A DNA stretch of 64,000 nt from Roseovarius sp. THAF27. Its GTDB lineage: Bacteria; Pseudomonadota; Alphaproteobacteria; Rhodobacterales; Rhodobacteraceae. The notes under the pieces were generated by a model, which saw only the letters and a program-made list of their open reading frames with translations, made no database searches and was not told the origin of the DNA. The DNA lies in the NCBI RefSeq assembly GCF_009363655.1, contig NZ_CP045393.1, positions 62,001 through 126,000 on the forward strand. Reading direction: 5' to 3'. The position numbers and the translations under genes are program-made. Position 1 is the stretch's first letter, and the number at the start of each line of letters is the position of its first letter. Shown in pieces: positions 40,382 through 49,109 of this stretch.

Positions 40382-41620
40382 TCAGCCGACCACATTGAAG
40401 TCCGGCCCGTAGGGGTAGCCGGTGATGTTCTCGTTCCCGTTTTCGGTGATGACCAGTACATCGTGTTCGCGGTAGCCGCCGGCGCCGGGCTGGCCCTGGG
40501 GGATGGTCAGCATCGGTTCCATCGAGATGACCATGCCGGGTTTCAGCACGGTGTCGATATCCTCGCGCAGCTCGAGGCCCGCCTCGCGGCCGTAGTAATG
40601 CGACAGGATGCCGAAGCTGTGGCCATAGCCGAAGGTGCGGTATTGCAGCAGGTCACGCTCGGCCAGGAAGGCGTTGATCTTGTGCGTGACCTCGGCGCAG
40701 GAGATGCCGGGCTGTAGCAGGGACATGCCGTATTCGTGCGCGGCGATGTTGGCCTGCCAGATCGCGAGCGAGGCGGCATCGACCTCGGCCGCAAACATGG
40801 TGCGTTCGAGGGCCACATAATAGGCCGAGACCATCGGGAAGGTGTTGAGTGACAGGATATCGCCGCGCTGGATGGCCCGTGCGGTTACTGGGTTGTGCGC
40901 GCCGTCGGTGTTGAGACCGGACTGGAACCAGACCCAGCTGTCGCGGTATTCGGCATCCGGGAAGCGGCGGGCGATTTCCAGTTCCATCGCGTCGCGCCCG
41001 GCCATGGCCACGTCAATTTCGCGGGTGCCGATGCGGACCGCGCCGCGGATGGCGTGGCCGCCCACGTCGGCGATGGCGGTGCATTGGCGGATGAGGGCGA
41101 TTTCGGCGGGGGATTTTTCCATACGTTGGCGCATGGTGTGGGGTGCAATGTCGATCACCTTTGCCGGGGCGAGGAAGTGATCGAGCTTGTCCCGCTGCTG
41201 AAGCGTCATGTGGTCGGACTCAAAGCCGATCACGCCGCCGGTGCCGGTGACGGAGCCGATGGCGCGCCAGTAATTGTCGCGCTGCCAGTCGGTATAGGTG
41301 ATGTTGTCGCCATGGCAGCGGCGCCAGGGCTGGCCCGCGTCGATGCCCGCCGAGATGGTGACGCTGTCTGTCGCCGTCACGACAAGGCCGTAGGGCCGCC
41401 CGAAGGCGCAGTAGAGGAAGCCCGAATAGTAGGCGATGTTGTGCATCGAGGTGAAGACGGCGGCGGTGACGCCGGTGTCGGCCATGATGCGGCGCAGGCC
41501 GGCAAGGCGCTGATCGTATTCGGACGCGGCGAAGGGCAACGGGGCCTTTTCGCCGTTGTGGAAGCGGTAGAATTCGGGGCGTGCGCCCGTAAGGTCTGTC
41601 TGGATTTGGGGTGCAGTCAT
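40382..41620 (-). CDS. Creatinase (creatine amidinohydrolase)
   Basis: M24 pita-bread enzyme of 412 residues that hydrolyses creatine to sarcosine and urea. It matches Pseudomonas creatinase over its whole length: CAFGRPYGLVV (substrate Phe and Arg), GQPWRRCHGDNITYTDWQRDNYW, WFQSGLNTDGAHNPVTARAIQRGDILSLNTFPM (region of the catalytic His), ALERTMF (Glu), LQYRTFGYGHSFGILSHYYGREAGLELREDID (Arg), VISMEPM (Glu). Creatinases lack the metal ligands of aminopeptidases. DddP, an M24 DMSP lyase found in Roseobacters, was considered but these motifs do not fit it. The ATG at 41620 (MTAPQIQTDL) follows GGAGGGTCAC. Divergent from the P1 peptidase. Confidence 0.9.
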   Translation of the reverse strand: MTAPQIQTDLTGARPEFYRFHNGEKAPLPFAASEYDQRLAGLRRIMADTGVTAAVFTSMHNIAYYSGFLYCAFGRPYGLVVTATDSVTISAGIDAGQPWRRCHGDNITYTDWQRDNYWRAIGSVTGTGGVIGFESDHMTLQQRDKLDHFLAPAKVIDIAPHTMRQRMEKSPAEIALIRQCTAIADVGGHAIRGAVRIGTREIDVAMAGRDAMELEIARRFPDAEYRDSWVWFQSGLNTDGAHNPVTARAIQRGDILSLNTFPMVSAYYVALERTMFAAEVDAASLAIWQANIAAHEYGMSLLQPGISCAEVTHKINAFLAERDLLQYRTFGYGHSFGILSHYYGREAGLELREDIDTVLKPGMVISMEPMLTIPQGQPGAGGYREHDVLVITENGNENITGYPYGPDFNVVG

Positions 41621-41783
41621 CGTGTGACCCTCCTTGCAAAAAGAAAGGTCCCGGCGTTCAGGACTGTTGGGGTAAAAACCCGTGGTTGGGGCGACGCCAT
41701 CGCCCGCGGGTCTGAAGCTGTTCTTGCAGAGCGGGGCTGGTCTGGCAAGATGGATTGCGACATTGCGAGGACGGGAACGGAAC

Positions 41784-42782
41784 ATGACGGCAAGACCGGG
41801 CAAGCGGAACCTGATCACGGATGTGCCGGGGATACTGGTGGGGCAGGCCGAAGATGCGGCGGTGAAGACCGGGGTGAGCGTGGTGGTGGGCGATACGCCT
41901 TTCACGGCGGGCGTGCATGTGATGGGCGGGGCGCCGGGGACGCGGGAGACGGACCTTCTGGCGCCGGACAAGGTTGTCGAGGAGGTCGATGCGTTGGTGC
42001 TGTCGGGCGGGTCGGCCTTTGGCCTGGATGCGGCGTCGGGCGTGGCGGACGCGCTGCGCGCCGAGGGGCGCGGGTTCGTCGTGGGCGACCAGCGCGTGCC
42101 GATTGTGCCGGGGGCGATCCTGTTCGACCTGCTGAACGGCGGGGAGAAGGACTGGGGGGAGAACCCGTACAAGCGGCTGGGGCGCGCGGCGCTGGCGGCG
42201 CGGGGAGAGGTGTTCGAACTGGGGTCGTTTGGCGCCGGCGCGGGTGCGGTGACGGCGGATTTCAAGGGTGGAATTGGCTCGGCCTCGGTCGTGCTGGCGT
42301 CGGGCGTGACGGTGGGGGCGTTGGTGGCGGTCAACGCGCTGGGGTCCGCCGTGGCGGGCGAGCGCGGAGAGTTCTGGGCGGCGCCGTTCGAGATGGAGGG
42401 CGAATTTGGCGGATTGGGCGTGGCGCGGAGGTTCGGCGACGTTCAGGAGCCGCGCACAAAGCTGGGACAACACGCGGCGACGACGATCGGGGTCGTGGCG
42501 ACGGATGCGACGCTGACCCAGGCGCAGTGCACGCGGATGGCGGTGGCGGCGCATGACGGCTATGCCCGGGCGCTGATGCCGTCGCACACGCCGATGGACG
42601 GGGATCTGATCTTTGCCGCGGCCACGGGGCGTGGGGAGGCACCGGACGTGGCGGGGCAGTTGGCGCTGGGACATGCGGCGGCGAGTTGCGTGGCGCGGGC
42701 GATTGCGAGGGCGGTTTTTGCGGCACGTCCGGCGGAGAGGGACGGGGTGCCGTGTTGGGTGGAGCGGTTCGGTCAGGGATGA
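41784..42782 (+). CDS. P1 family (DmpA-type) peptidase
   Basis: Self-cleaving N-terminal nucleophile hydrolase of the P1/DmpA family (332 residues), including D-aminopeptidases, beta-aminopeptidases and nylon oligomer hydrolases. Motifs: ITDVPGILVGQAEDAAVKTGVSVVV at the N terminus, VLSGGSAFGLDAASGVADAL, LGSFGAGAGAVTADFKGGIGSAS, and the processing/catalytic site AATTIGVVATDA, where a Thr becomes the N-terminal nucleophile after autocleavage. ATG at 41784 chosen for MTARPGKRNLITDVPG; the upstream open frame lacks homology. Divergent from creatinase over a 163-bp gap. Confidence 0.88.
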   Translation: MTARPGKRNLITDVPGILVGQAEDAAVKTGVSVVVGDTPFTAGVHVMGGAPGTRETDLLAPDKVVEEVDALVLSGGSAFGLDAASGVADALRAEGRGFVVGDQRVPIVPGAILFDLLNGGEKDWGENPYKRLGRAALAARGEVFELGSFGAGAGAVTADFKGGIGSASVVLASGVTVGALVAVNALGSAVAGERGEFWAAPFEMEGEFGGLGVARRFGDVQEPRTKLGQHAATTIGVVATDATLTQAQCTRMAVAAHDGYARALMPSHTPMDGDLIFAAATGRGEAPDVAGQLALGHAAASCVARAIARAVFAARPAERDGVPCWVERFGQG

Positions 42783-42795
42783 GGCGGGGGGACGC

Positions 42796-42817
42796 GTGGG
42801 TTTTCACCCACCCTACG
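42796..42817. repeat. CCCACCCTACG-family hairpin, copy 4
   Basis: GTGGGT-tttc-ACCCAC and CCTACG, after the P1 peptidase stop. Identical over 24 nt to copy 3 (with flanking GC). Confidence 0.75.
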
Positions 42818-42854
42818 CAGGACCATCGCGTCGGGCGCGTGGCGCGCGGCGGGA

Positions 42855-42881
42855 TTTGAGTATTTTCGGCAAGAAAAAGCC
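42855..42881. repeat. GAGTATTTT...AAGAAAAAG 3'-end motif
   Basis: GATTTGAGTATTTTCGGCAAGAAAAAGC lies just outside the convergent hydrolase stop. A close relative (GGGATATTTTGGGCCAGAGGAAGC) lies at 56433-56462 in the same position relative to another minus-strand gene. Such motifs recur at gene ends in Rhodobacteraceae. Confidence 0.45.
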
Positions 42882-42889
42882 GGGGTGGG

Positions 42890-43678
42890 TCAGCCGAGGA
42901 TATCGCGCATCAGGGGGCTTTCGGGGTTCTTGAGGGCGTCGATGATGTCGAAGTGGTGACGGCCCTTGTCGATGCGCAGGGGGCAGGACCAGGCGTCGGC
43001 TTGCCAGCGGGCCTGGTCGAGGAAGACGGGGCGTTCCTCGGCACCGACCCAGATGCGGGTGGGGATGGCGAGGCGGTCGGTCATGAGGGCCGGGCTTTCG
43101 GCGGCGGCGCTGGCTTCGGTAAGCTGGAACTGGTCGTTCATCGACGTCTGCAGCAGCGGGCGCAGGTCGGAGACCGGGGAGATCGGGGTGATCGTGGTGA
43201 TGCGTTTGGTGAGGTCCGGCGGCAGGAGACCGGGCTGGGCCATGCGCGAGACGAGATGGCCGCCGGCGGAGTGACCGGCAAGGGCGAGGGGGCCATCGGT
43301 CGTGCCCGCGATGGTCCGGATGGCGCGGGCGATCTGGTGGGTGATGTCGGCGATGCGGACATCGGGGCAAAGGTCGTAGGAGGGCATGGCGACGGACCAG
43401 CCACGGGCCAGCGCGCCGGTGGCGAAGTGGGACCAGTAGCTGCGGTCGAAGCGGAGCCAGTAGCCGCCATGCACGAAGATGAGCGTGCCTTCGGGCGCGG
43501 CTTCGGGGCGGAAGATATCGTAGGCTTGGCGCGGTGTGTCGCCGTAGGGCAAGCCAAGATCGTCACGCTCGCGCGGGCGCGCTTCGCGGAAAGCGGCGGC
43601 TTCGGCGGCCCAGCGGGGCGGGTAACCCTCGCCGCCGGGGATGTAGGGGACGTTGGCATAGGCGTCGTCCAGTTTCAT
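42890..43678 (-). CDS. Alpha/beta hydrolase, kynurenine formamidase-like esterase
   Basis: Serine hydrolase of 262 residues. HGGYWLRF oxyanion motif (about residue 70), nucleophile Ser in AGHSAGGHLVSR (about 135), and His in KGRHHFDIID near the C terminus define an HSL/kynurenine-formamidase-like esterase. The ATG at 43678 gives MKLDDAYANVPYI, with GGAGAAAAT before it; the upstream extension is unlikely. Divergent from the aldehyde dehydrogenase gene (83 bp). Arylformamidase or general carboxylesterase activity are both possible. Confidence 0.85.
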   Translation of the reverse strand: MKLDDAYANVPYIPGGEGYPPRWAAEAAAFREARPRERDDLGLPYGDTPRQAYDIFRPEAAPEGTLIFVHGGYWLRFDRSYWSHFATGALARGWSVAMPSYDLCPDVRIADITHQIARAIRTIAGTTDGPLALAGHSAGGHLVSRMAQPGLLPPDLTKRITTITPISPVSDLRPLLQTSMNDQFQLTEASAAAESPALMTDRLAIPTRIWVGAEERPVFLDQARWQADAWSCPLRIDKGRHHFDIIDALKNPESPLMRDILG

Positions 43679-43761
43679 GATTTTCTCCTTCGGTCTGGCC
43701 CTAGACATTCCGTGCCCCAGATGCTTTGCCATGAGCAACAGTTTTTGCCGGAGGATGCGCC

Positions 43762-45240
43762 ATGCTCGATACTGCCACCAACCTGAAATCGCTTTTGAAG
43801 GATCCCGATCTGCTGGCCGAGAAGGCCTATGCCGGGGGCAAGTGGGTCGACGGCACGGATGGCGCCACGTTCGAGGTGGTGAACCCGGCGCGGGGCGACG
43901 TGATCGCCAATGTGGCGGACCTTGACCGCAAACAGGTGGCCGACGTGATCGCGGGCGCCGCCAAGGCGCAGAAGGAGTGGGCCAAGTGGACCGGCAAGGA
44001 GCGCGCCGCCGTGCTGCGCAAGTGGTTCGACCTGATGATGGAGCACCAGGACGACCTGGGCACGATCCTGACCGCCGAGCAGGGCAAGCCGCTGGCCGAG
44101 GCGAAGGGCGAGATCGCCTATGGCGCGTCGTTCATCGAGTTCTTCGGCGAGGAGGCCAAGCGGGTTTACGGAGAGATGATCCCCGGCCACCAGCGCGACA
44201 AGCGGATCATGGTGCTGAAGCAGCCGATCGGGGTGGCCGCATCCATTACGCCCTGGAACTTCCCGAACGCGATGATCACGCGCAAGGCGGCCCCCGCGCT
44301 GGCGGCGGGCTGTGCGTTCGTTGGCCGTCCGGCGGCGGAGACGCCGCTGTCGGCGACGGCGATGGGTGTGCTGGCCGAGCGGGCGGGCATCCCGGCGGGG
44401 GTGTTCAACATCGTGACCTCGTCGCGGTCGTCGGACATCGGCAAGGAGTTCTGCGAGAACCCGAACGTGCGCAAGCTGACCTTCACCGGGTCCACGGAAG
44501 TGGGGCGCATCCTGCTGCGGCAGGCCGCCGACCAGGTGATGAAATGCTCGATGGAACTGGGCGGGAACGCGCCCTTCATCGTGTTCGATGACGCCGACGT
44601 GGATGCCGCCGTGGAAGGCGCGATCATGTGCAAGTTCCGCAACAACGGGCAGACCTGTGTCTGTGCCAACCGGATCTATGTGCAGGCCGGGGTCTATGAC
44701 GCTTTCGCCGAAAAGCTGAAGGACCGGGTCAGCAAGATGAAGGTGGGCGACGGGCTGGAAGAGGGTGTCGAACTCGGCCCGCTGATCAACCCGGAAGCGT
44801 CGGAGAAGGTCGTGGAGCATATCGAGGATGCGAAATCGAAAGGCGGCACGGTGATCTTGGGCGGCGCGGATGGCGAGATGGACGGCAATTTCTTCAAGCC
44901 GACGATCCTGACGGGTGTGACCCAGGACATGAAGGTGAGCCAGGAAGAGACGTTCGGGCCGCTGGCGCCCTTGTTCAAGTTCGAGAACGAGGATGACGTG
45001 ATCGCCATGGCGAACGACACGATCTTTGGCCTTGCCAGCTATTTCTACGCCAAGGATCTGAGCCGCGTTTACAAGGTGGCCGAGGCGCTGGAATACGGGA
45101 TCGTGGGCGTGAACACCGGGATCATCTCGACCGAGGTGGCGCCGTTCGGCGGGGTCAAGCAATCGGGGCTGGGCCGGGAAGGCAGCCACCACGGGATCGA
45201 GGATTTCCTGGAGCTGAAATACGTCTGCATGAGCGTGTGA
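43762..45240 (+). CDS. Aldehyde dehydrogenase, succinate-semialdehyde/2-oxoglutarate-semialdehyde type
   Basis: NAD(P)-dependent aldehyde dehydrogenase of 492 residues close to GabD. Catalytic Cys is in [11 protein letters not shown], general base Glu in [12 protein letters not shown](P) loop in [11 protein letters not shown]. At the coenzyme phosphate-binding site the usual V-x-K-P-A-E is [10 protein letters not shown], with Arg for Lys. It is followed within 8 bp (or with a 4-bp GTGA overlap) by a DapA-family gene. ALDH plus DapA-family pairs occur in hydroxyproline and aldarate degradation, where the ALDH oxidises 2-oxoglutarate semialdehyde, so that substrate is as likely as succinate semialdehyde. 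Confidence 0.9.
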   Translation: MLDTATNLKSLLKDPDLLAEKAYAGGKWVDGTDGATFEVVNPARGDVIANVADLDRKQVADVIAGAAKAQKEWAKWTGKERAAVLRKWFDLMMEHQDDLGTILTAEQGKPLAEAKGEIAYGASFIEFFGEEAKRVYGEMIPGHQRDKRIMVLKQPIGVAASITPWNFPNAMITRKAAPALAAGCAFVGRPAAETPLSATAMGVLAERAGIPAGVFNIVTSSRSSDIGKEFCENPNVRKLTFTGSTEVGRILLRQAADQVMKCSMELGGNAPFIVFDDADVDAAVEGAIMCKFRNNGQTCVCANRIYVQAGVYDAFAEKLKDRVSKMKVGDGLEEGVELGPLINPEASEKVVEHIEDAKSKGGTVILGGADGEMDGNFFKPTILTGVTQDMKVSQEETFGPLAPLFKFENEDDVIAMANDTIFGLASYFYAKDLSRVYKVAEALEYGIVGVNTGIISTEVAPFGGVKQSGLGREGSHHGIEDFLELKYVCMSV

Positions 45241-45248
45241 GGCACGGC

Positions 45249-46133
45249 ATGGACGGCGGGTTTCACGGGGTCTTTCCCTATCTCGTCTCGCCGCTGGATG
45301 GCGAGGGCCGGGTCAACCGGGAGGTTCTGACCCGGCTTTGCGACGACCTGATCGACGCGGGGGTGCATGGGCTGACTCCGCTGGGGTCGACGGGGGAGTT
45401 CGCCTATCTCAGCTGGGCGCAGAAGCGCGATATCGTCGAGACGGTCGTGGCCGCCGCGGACGGTCGTGTGCCGGTGGTGGCCGGCGTGGCGGCGACGACC
45501 ACGTCCGAGGCCGTGCGGCAGGCGCGGGAGTTCGCGGCGATGGGTTGTGACGGGATCCTCGCGGTGCTGGAGGCTTATTTCCCGGTAAGCGATGCGGGCA
45601 TCAAGGACTATTTCACCGCCGTAGCGGCGGCGGTTGAGTTGCCCATTGTCATTTACACCAACCCGAATTTCCAGCGCAGTGACCTGAGCGTGGCCTTGAT
45701 TGCGGAACTGGCGGAGGTGGAGAACATCCGCTGTCTGAAGGACGCGTCGAGCAACACCGGGCGGCTGTTGTCGATCATGGACCGGGTGGGCGACAAGCTG
45801 GATATCTTTGCCGCGTCGGCGCATATCCCGGCCTGCGTGATGCTGATCGGCGGCAAGGGCTGGATGGCCGGGCCCGCGTGTATCGTGCCGAAGCAGAGCG
45901 TGAAGCTTTATGAGCTGTGCAAGGTCGGGCAGTACCAGGCGGCGATGGAGTTGCAGCGCGAGCTGTGGGCGCTGAATCAGGCGTTTGCCAAGTACAACCT
46001 TGCGGCCTGCGTGAAGGGCGGGCTGGAATTACAGGGCTACGACGTGGGCGCGCCGCTGCCGCCGCAGGACGGGCTGAGCGATGCGGGCCGGGCCGATCTG
46101 AAGGCCGTGCTGGAGCGGGTCGGGGCTCTTTAA
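45249..46133 (+). CDS. DapA-family (N-acetylneuraminate lyase superfamily) aldolase/dehydratase
   Basis: TIM-barrel class I aldolase-type enzyme of 294 residues. Schiff-base Lys is in CLKDASS, catalytic Tyr in IVIYTNPNF, and [15 protein letters not shown] is the substrate-binding GxTGE loop. It is probably not the lysine-biosynthetic DapA, since it is coupled to an aldehyde dehydrogenase; 1-pyrroline-4-hydroxy-2-carboxylate deaminase or 5-keto-4-deoxyglucarate dehydratase are candidate activities, both giving 2-oxoglutarate semialdehyde for the neighbour. ATG at 45249 has GAGG 6 nt upstream; a GTG at 45237 overlapping the previous stop is the alternative. Confidence 0.87.
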   Translation: MDGGFHGVFPYLVSPLDGEGRVNREVLTRLCDDLIDAGVHGLTPLGSTGEFAYLSWAQKRDIVETVVAAADGRVPVVAGVAATTTSEAVRQAREFAAMGCDGILAVLEAYFPVSDAGIKDYFTAVAAAVELPIVIYTNPNFQRSDLSVALIAELAEVENIRCLKDASSNTGRLLSIMDRVGDKLDIFAASAHIPACVMLIGGKGWMAGPACIVPKQSVKLYELCKVGQYQAAMELQRELWALNQAFAKYNLAACVKGGLELQGYDVGAPLPPQDGLSDAGRADLKAVLERVGAL

Positions 46134-46144
46134 GGAGCACGACA

Positions 46145-46189
46145 GGTGGGATGAAATCCCGTCAAGGTGGGATGAAATCCCACCCTACG
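46145..46189. repeat. CCCACCCTACG-family hairpin, copy 5 (partly duplicated)
   Basis: GGTGGGATGAAATCCC occurs twice (46145-46160, 46166-46181); the second completes GGTGGGAT-gaa-ATCCCACC and CTACG. Lies after the DapA-family gene; a local tandem duplication inside the element is evident. Confidence 0.75.
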
Positions 46190-46262
46190 CGGAGCTTCGG
46201 GCTTGACCCGAGGATTTCTGTGGCAAAGAGATCCCCGATCAAGTCGGGGATGACGGTGTGAA
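46190..46262. repeat. Alphaproteobacterial CCCCGA...TCGGGG intergenic repeat
   Basis: Contains TCGGGCTTGACCCGA, a short AT-rich centre, then GATCCCCGATCAAGTCGGGGAT, giving two hairpins. The same pattern is a very common dispersed repeat in alphaproteobacterial genomes. It fills the remaining space before the sigma factor gene together with copy 5. Confidence 0.7.
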
Positions 46263-46316
46263 GAAAGTTCCACGGATCGCCAAGGATTGACGCTCGGGCG
46301 GCGTCCTACAATCGTG

Positions 46317-46859
46317 ATGCGCATGACAGTCAGTGACGAAACCCTGGCCCAGGCGGCCGCAGATGGTGACGCGGCGGCGTTCTCGGCCCTGGTCGAGCGG
46401 CATTACGATGGCGTGTTCCGTCTGGCCTTTCGGCTGACCGGGTCACGGGCCGAGGCGGAGGACCTGACGCAGGATGTGTGTGCGGCGCTGCCGGGGAAGC
46501 TGGGCGGGTTTCGCGGGGCGTCGAAGTTTACCACGTGGCTGTGGCGGGTGGTGGTGAATGCCGCCCATGACCGGCGGCGCAGGGCGGCGACACGGGCGAA
46601 GTATTCCGAAGGCTGGGGCGACTGGGAAGTGGACCGGCGGGCGGCGGATGCGGAGGTGGCGGAGGCCGTCGACTGGCTGACACAAGCGATGCGCGCCCTG
46701 CCGGAGGAGTTGCGGGACACGCTGGCCCTGGTGCTCGATGACATGAGCCATGCCGAGGCGGGCGAGGTGCTGGGCATCTCGGGCGGCACGGTGGGGTGGC
46801 GCGTGTCGGAGGCCAAGAAACATCTGCGCGCGATGCGGGCGCGAGAGGAGGACGCATGA
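46317..46859 (+). CDS. ECF-type RNA polymerase sigma factor
   Basis: 180-residue extracytoplasmic function sigma factor. Region 2 is visible at about residues 20-85 (AAFSALVERHYDGVFRLAFRLTGSRAEAEDLTQDVCAALPGKLGGFRGASKFTTWLWRVVVNAAHDRRR) and region 4 at about 120-170 (LPEELRDTLALVLDDMSHAEAGEVLGISGGTVGWRVSEAKKHLRAM). ATG at 46317 or 46323; neither has a strong RBS. The next gene, a membrane protein with a periplasmic vWA domain, starts inside its stop codon, so it likely serves as the sigma partner (see findings). Confidence 0.92.
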   Translation: MRMTVSDETLAQAAADGDAAAFSALVERHYDGVFRLAFRLTGSRAEAEDLTQDVCAALPGKLGGFRGASKFTTWLWRVVVNAAHDRRRRAATRAKYSEGWGDWEVDRRAADAEVAEAVDWLTQAMRALPEELRDTLALVLDDMSHAEAGEVLGISGGTVGWRVSEAKKHLRAMRAREEDA

Positions 46860-48877
46860 GCGACGACCTCGACGATCTCAAGGCCATGATGCGGGCCGCG
46901 ACGCCGAAGCCGGATGCCGACAGGAAAGCGGCGGATCTGGCGTTGGCGCGGAAAAACTTTGCCGATCTCCAAGACGCGCGGGACGGCGCGCGTCAAACCT
47001 TTGATCGCCCGGGAAAGGGGCTCATCAGAGGAGTGACGGATATGTTGATGCGGATGAATACGCGCGGGGCGCTGACGGCGACGACGGCGCTGGTGGCGCT
47101 GGGAATGGTCGTGGTCGTGCCGGATTGGCAGGATGCGCCGGCGCTGCGCGGGGCGCAGCCGGTGGTGACGGAAGCCGATGGCGACATGGCCGATGCAGTT
47201 CGGCGGGAAGCGCCTGCGCAGGAAGCGGCGGAGGAGATGGTGCTGGACGTCGCCCCGGCCGAGCCGGCACCGGAGGCCGAGGCGCCCCGGCCGGTGCCGA
47301 TGCCGTCGCCGCAGGTGGCGCGGCCGGAGTCAGGCGTTGCAAAGCAGAGGCAGATGGCCCCGCAGGCGATGCAGTCGCAAGCTTTGTCCGATGCGGAGGG
47401 ATATGCCGGGAGCGCGGCGAACACGACGCCGGTCGGGGGCATCGCGCAGCCGGACGCGGATGACGGGGTGGTCCTGCCCGAAAGCGATACCGAGGCGTTT
47501 CCCGAGGCCGCGCCGAACGCGCTAAAGATCACCGGCGAAGAGCCGGTGTCGACGTTTTCCATTGACGTGGATACGGCTTCGTATGGTGTTGTGCGGTCAT
47601 CGCTGCGGGCGGGATACCTGCCGCCGCGGGAGGCGGTGCGGATCGAGGAGATGGTGAACTATTTCCCCTATGACTATGCCGCGCCCGAGGGTGACGCGCC
47701 GTTCGAGCCGACGGTGAGTGTGACGGACACGCCGTGGAACCCGGACACGAAGCTGGTGCATATCGCGATCCAGGGCGAGGTCCCCCCCGTGGCGGACCGC
47801 CCGCCGCTGAACCTTGTCTTCCTGATCGACACGAGCGGGTCGATGCAGGCGGCGAACAAGCTGCCGTTGTTGAAGCAGTCCTTGGCGCTGATGCTGCCGC
47901 AGCTGACCGAGCGGGACAGCGTGGCGATCGTGACCTACGCGGGCAGCGCGGGGAAGGCGCTGGCGCCGACACCGGCGACCGAGCGCGAGACGATCCTGGG
48001 CGCGCTGGACAGGCTGGAGGCCGGAGGCTCGACCGCCGGGCAGGCGGGATTGCAGCAGGCTTATGCGCTGGCCGGGGAAATGGGCGCCGAGGGCGAGGTG
48101 TCGCGGGTGATCCTGGCGACGGACGGGGATTTCAATGTGGGGATCAGCGACCCGGAGGCGTTGACGGACTATATCGCGCAAGAGCGCGAGAGCGGCACCT
48201 ACCTGTCGGTGATGGGGTTCGGGCGCGGCAACCTGGACGATGCGACGATGCAGGCGCTGGCGCAGAACGGGAACGGGCAGGCGGCCTATATCGACACGCT
48301 GTCCGAGGCGCAGAAGGTGATGGTCGACCAGGTGAGCGGGGCGCTGTACCCGATTGCCGACGACGTAAAGATCCAGGTGGAGTTCAACCCGGCGGCGGTC
48401 GTGGAATACCGGTTGATCGGGTACGAGACGCGTGCGCTGCGGCGGGAGGATTTCAACAACGACCGGGTGGATGCGGGTGATATCGGGGCCGGGCACCAGG
48501 TGACGGCGCTTTACGAGATCACGCCGGTGGGCTCGCCCGCGCAGATGAGTGACGCGCTGCGCTATGGCGAGGCGGAGGCGGTCAGCGGAGAGGCCGATGA
48601 GCTTGGGTATTTCAAGCTGCGGTACAAGGCGCCCGGTGAGGATGAGAGCCGGCTGATCGAGCAGGCCATCGTCGAGGGTAGCGGGGCTGGTTCTGAGGCG
48701 CGGTTTGCGGCGGCGATTGCCGGGTTCGGGCAGTTGCTGCGCGGGGAGACGTATCTTGGTGATTGGGGGTATGCGGATGCGATTGCGCTGGCCAATGGGG
48801 CGAAGGGCGAGGACCCGTTCGGCTATCGGGCCGAGGCGGTGCAGCTGATGCGGCTGGCGGAAAGCCTGTCTCGGTGA
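46856..48877 (+). CDS. Membrane-anchored vWA-domain protein (YfbK-like)
   Basis: 673-residue protein. Residues 1-65 are a charged, probably cytoplasmic segment (MSDDLDDLKAMMRAATPKPDADRKAADLALARKNFADLQDARDG); one helix at about 70-90 (GALTATTALVALGMVVVVP); a Pro/Ala/Glu-rich linker to about 220; then a YfbK-type module: vWA N-terminal domain (TFSIDVDTASYGVVRSSLRAGYLPPREAVRIEEMVNYF), vWA with MIDAS DTSGSMQ (about residue 325), and a C-terminal DUF3520-like domain. Start overlaps the ECF sigma stop (ATGA). The short N-terminal segment could bind the sigma factor, making this a fused anti-sigma/sensor; this is inference. Confidence 0.88.
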   Translation: MSDDLDDLKAMMRAATPKPDADRKAADLALARKNFADLQDARDGARQTFDRPGKGLIRGVTDMLMRMNTRGALTATTALVALGMVVVVPDWQDAPALRGAQPVVTEADGDMADAVRREAPAQEAAEEMVLDVAPAEPAPEAEAPRPVPMPSPQVARPESGVAKQRQMAPQAMQSQALSDAEGYAGSAANTTPVGGIAQPDADDGVVLPESDTEAFPEAAPNALKITGEEPVSTFSIDVDTASYGVVRSSLRAGYLPPREAVRIEEMVNYFPYDYAAPEGDAPFEPTVSVTDTPWNPDTKLVHIAIQGEVPPVADRPPLNLVFLIDTSGSMQAANKLPLLKQSLALMLPQLTERDSVAIVTYAGSAGKALAPTPATERETILGALDRLEAGGSTAGQAGLQQAYALAGEMGAEGEVSRVILATDGDFNVGISDPEALTDYIAQERESGTYLSVMGFGRGNLDDATMQALAQNGNGQAAYIDTLSEAQKVMVDQVSGALYPIADDVKIQVEFNPAAVVEYRLIGYETRALRREDFNNDRVDAGDIGAGHQVTALYEITPVGSPAQMSDALRYGEAEAVSGEADELGYFKLRYKAPGEDESRLIEQAIVEGSGAGSEARFAAAIAGFGQLLRGETYLGDWGYADAIALANGAKGEDPFGYRAEAVQLMRLAESLSR

Positions 48878-48916
48878 GAGGCCCCGCGCGGAGTCAAGGC
48901 CGAAGGCCGCCGCGCT

Positions 48917-48946
48917 ATCGCCAGACCGCCCGGACGGGCTGGCGAT
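48917..48946. repeat. Intergenic inverted repeat
   Basis: ATCGCCAG - 14 nt - CTGGCGAT, with a smaller CCG/CGG pair in the loop, in the 232-bp gap between the vWA gene and hsp20. Related sequences (TCTGGCAATCGCGCGGC at 49032-49050) lie nearby. This gap shows only repeats and the terminator at 49061-49089. Confidence 0.5.
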
Positions 48947-49060
48947 TGGGTGACGTTGGTGCTTTGATCGGAGGCCTTGCGGAGGAGGCGAGGATAAAGT
49001 GAGCTGAACAAATCTTGGTCGCCATCCCGCGGTCTGGCAATCGCGCGGCTTGGAAACGAA

Positions 49061-49089
49061 AAACGCCCCGTGGCTGCCACGGGGCGTTT
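49061..49089 (-). terminator. Intrinsic terminator of hsp20
   Basis: AAACGCCCCGTGG-ctg-CCACGGGGCGTTT, 13-bp stem; on the minus strand it ends in GTTTTTC, so it terminates the hsp20 transcript about 20 bp after its stop. Could act in both directions. Confidence 0.88.
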
Positions 49090-49109
49090 CGCGCGGTAGG
49101 ATCTGTCGT

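Noticed and set aside
40382..41620. DMSP lyase DddP as identity of the M24-family gene
   Set aside because: DddP keeps its own metal-binding Asp/Glu/His pattern and a longer N terminus; this protein matches creatinase residue for residue at GRPYG, QPWRR, NTDGAHNPVT and HYYGREAGLELRED.
17304..46189. CRISPR array for the repeated CCCACC units
   Set aside because: Copies are kilobases apart, hairpin-shaped and gene-terminal; no regular repeat-spacer pattern and no cas gene.
46130..46324. 64-codon minus-strand frame with HPRLDRGS
   Set aside because: This peptide is the typical spurious translation of dispersed alphaproteobacterial intergenic repeats.
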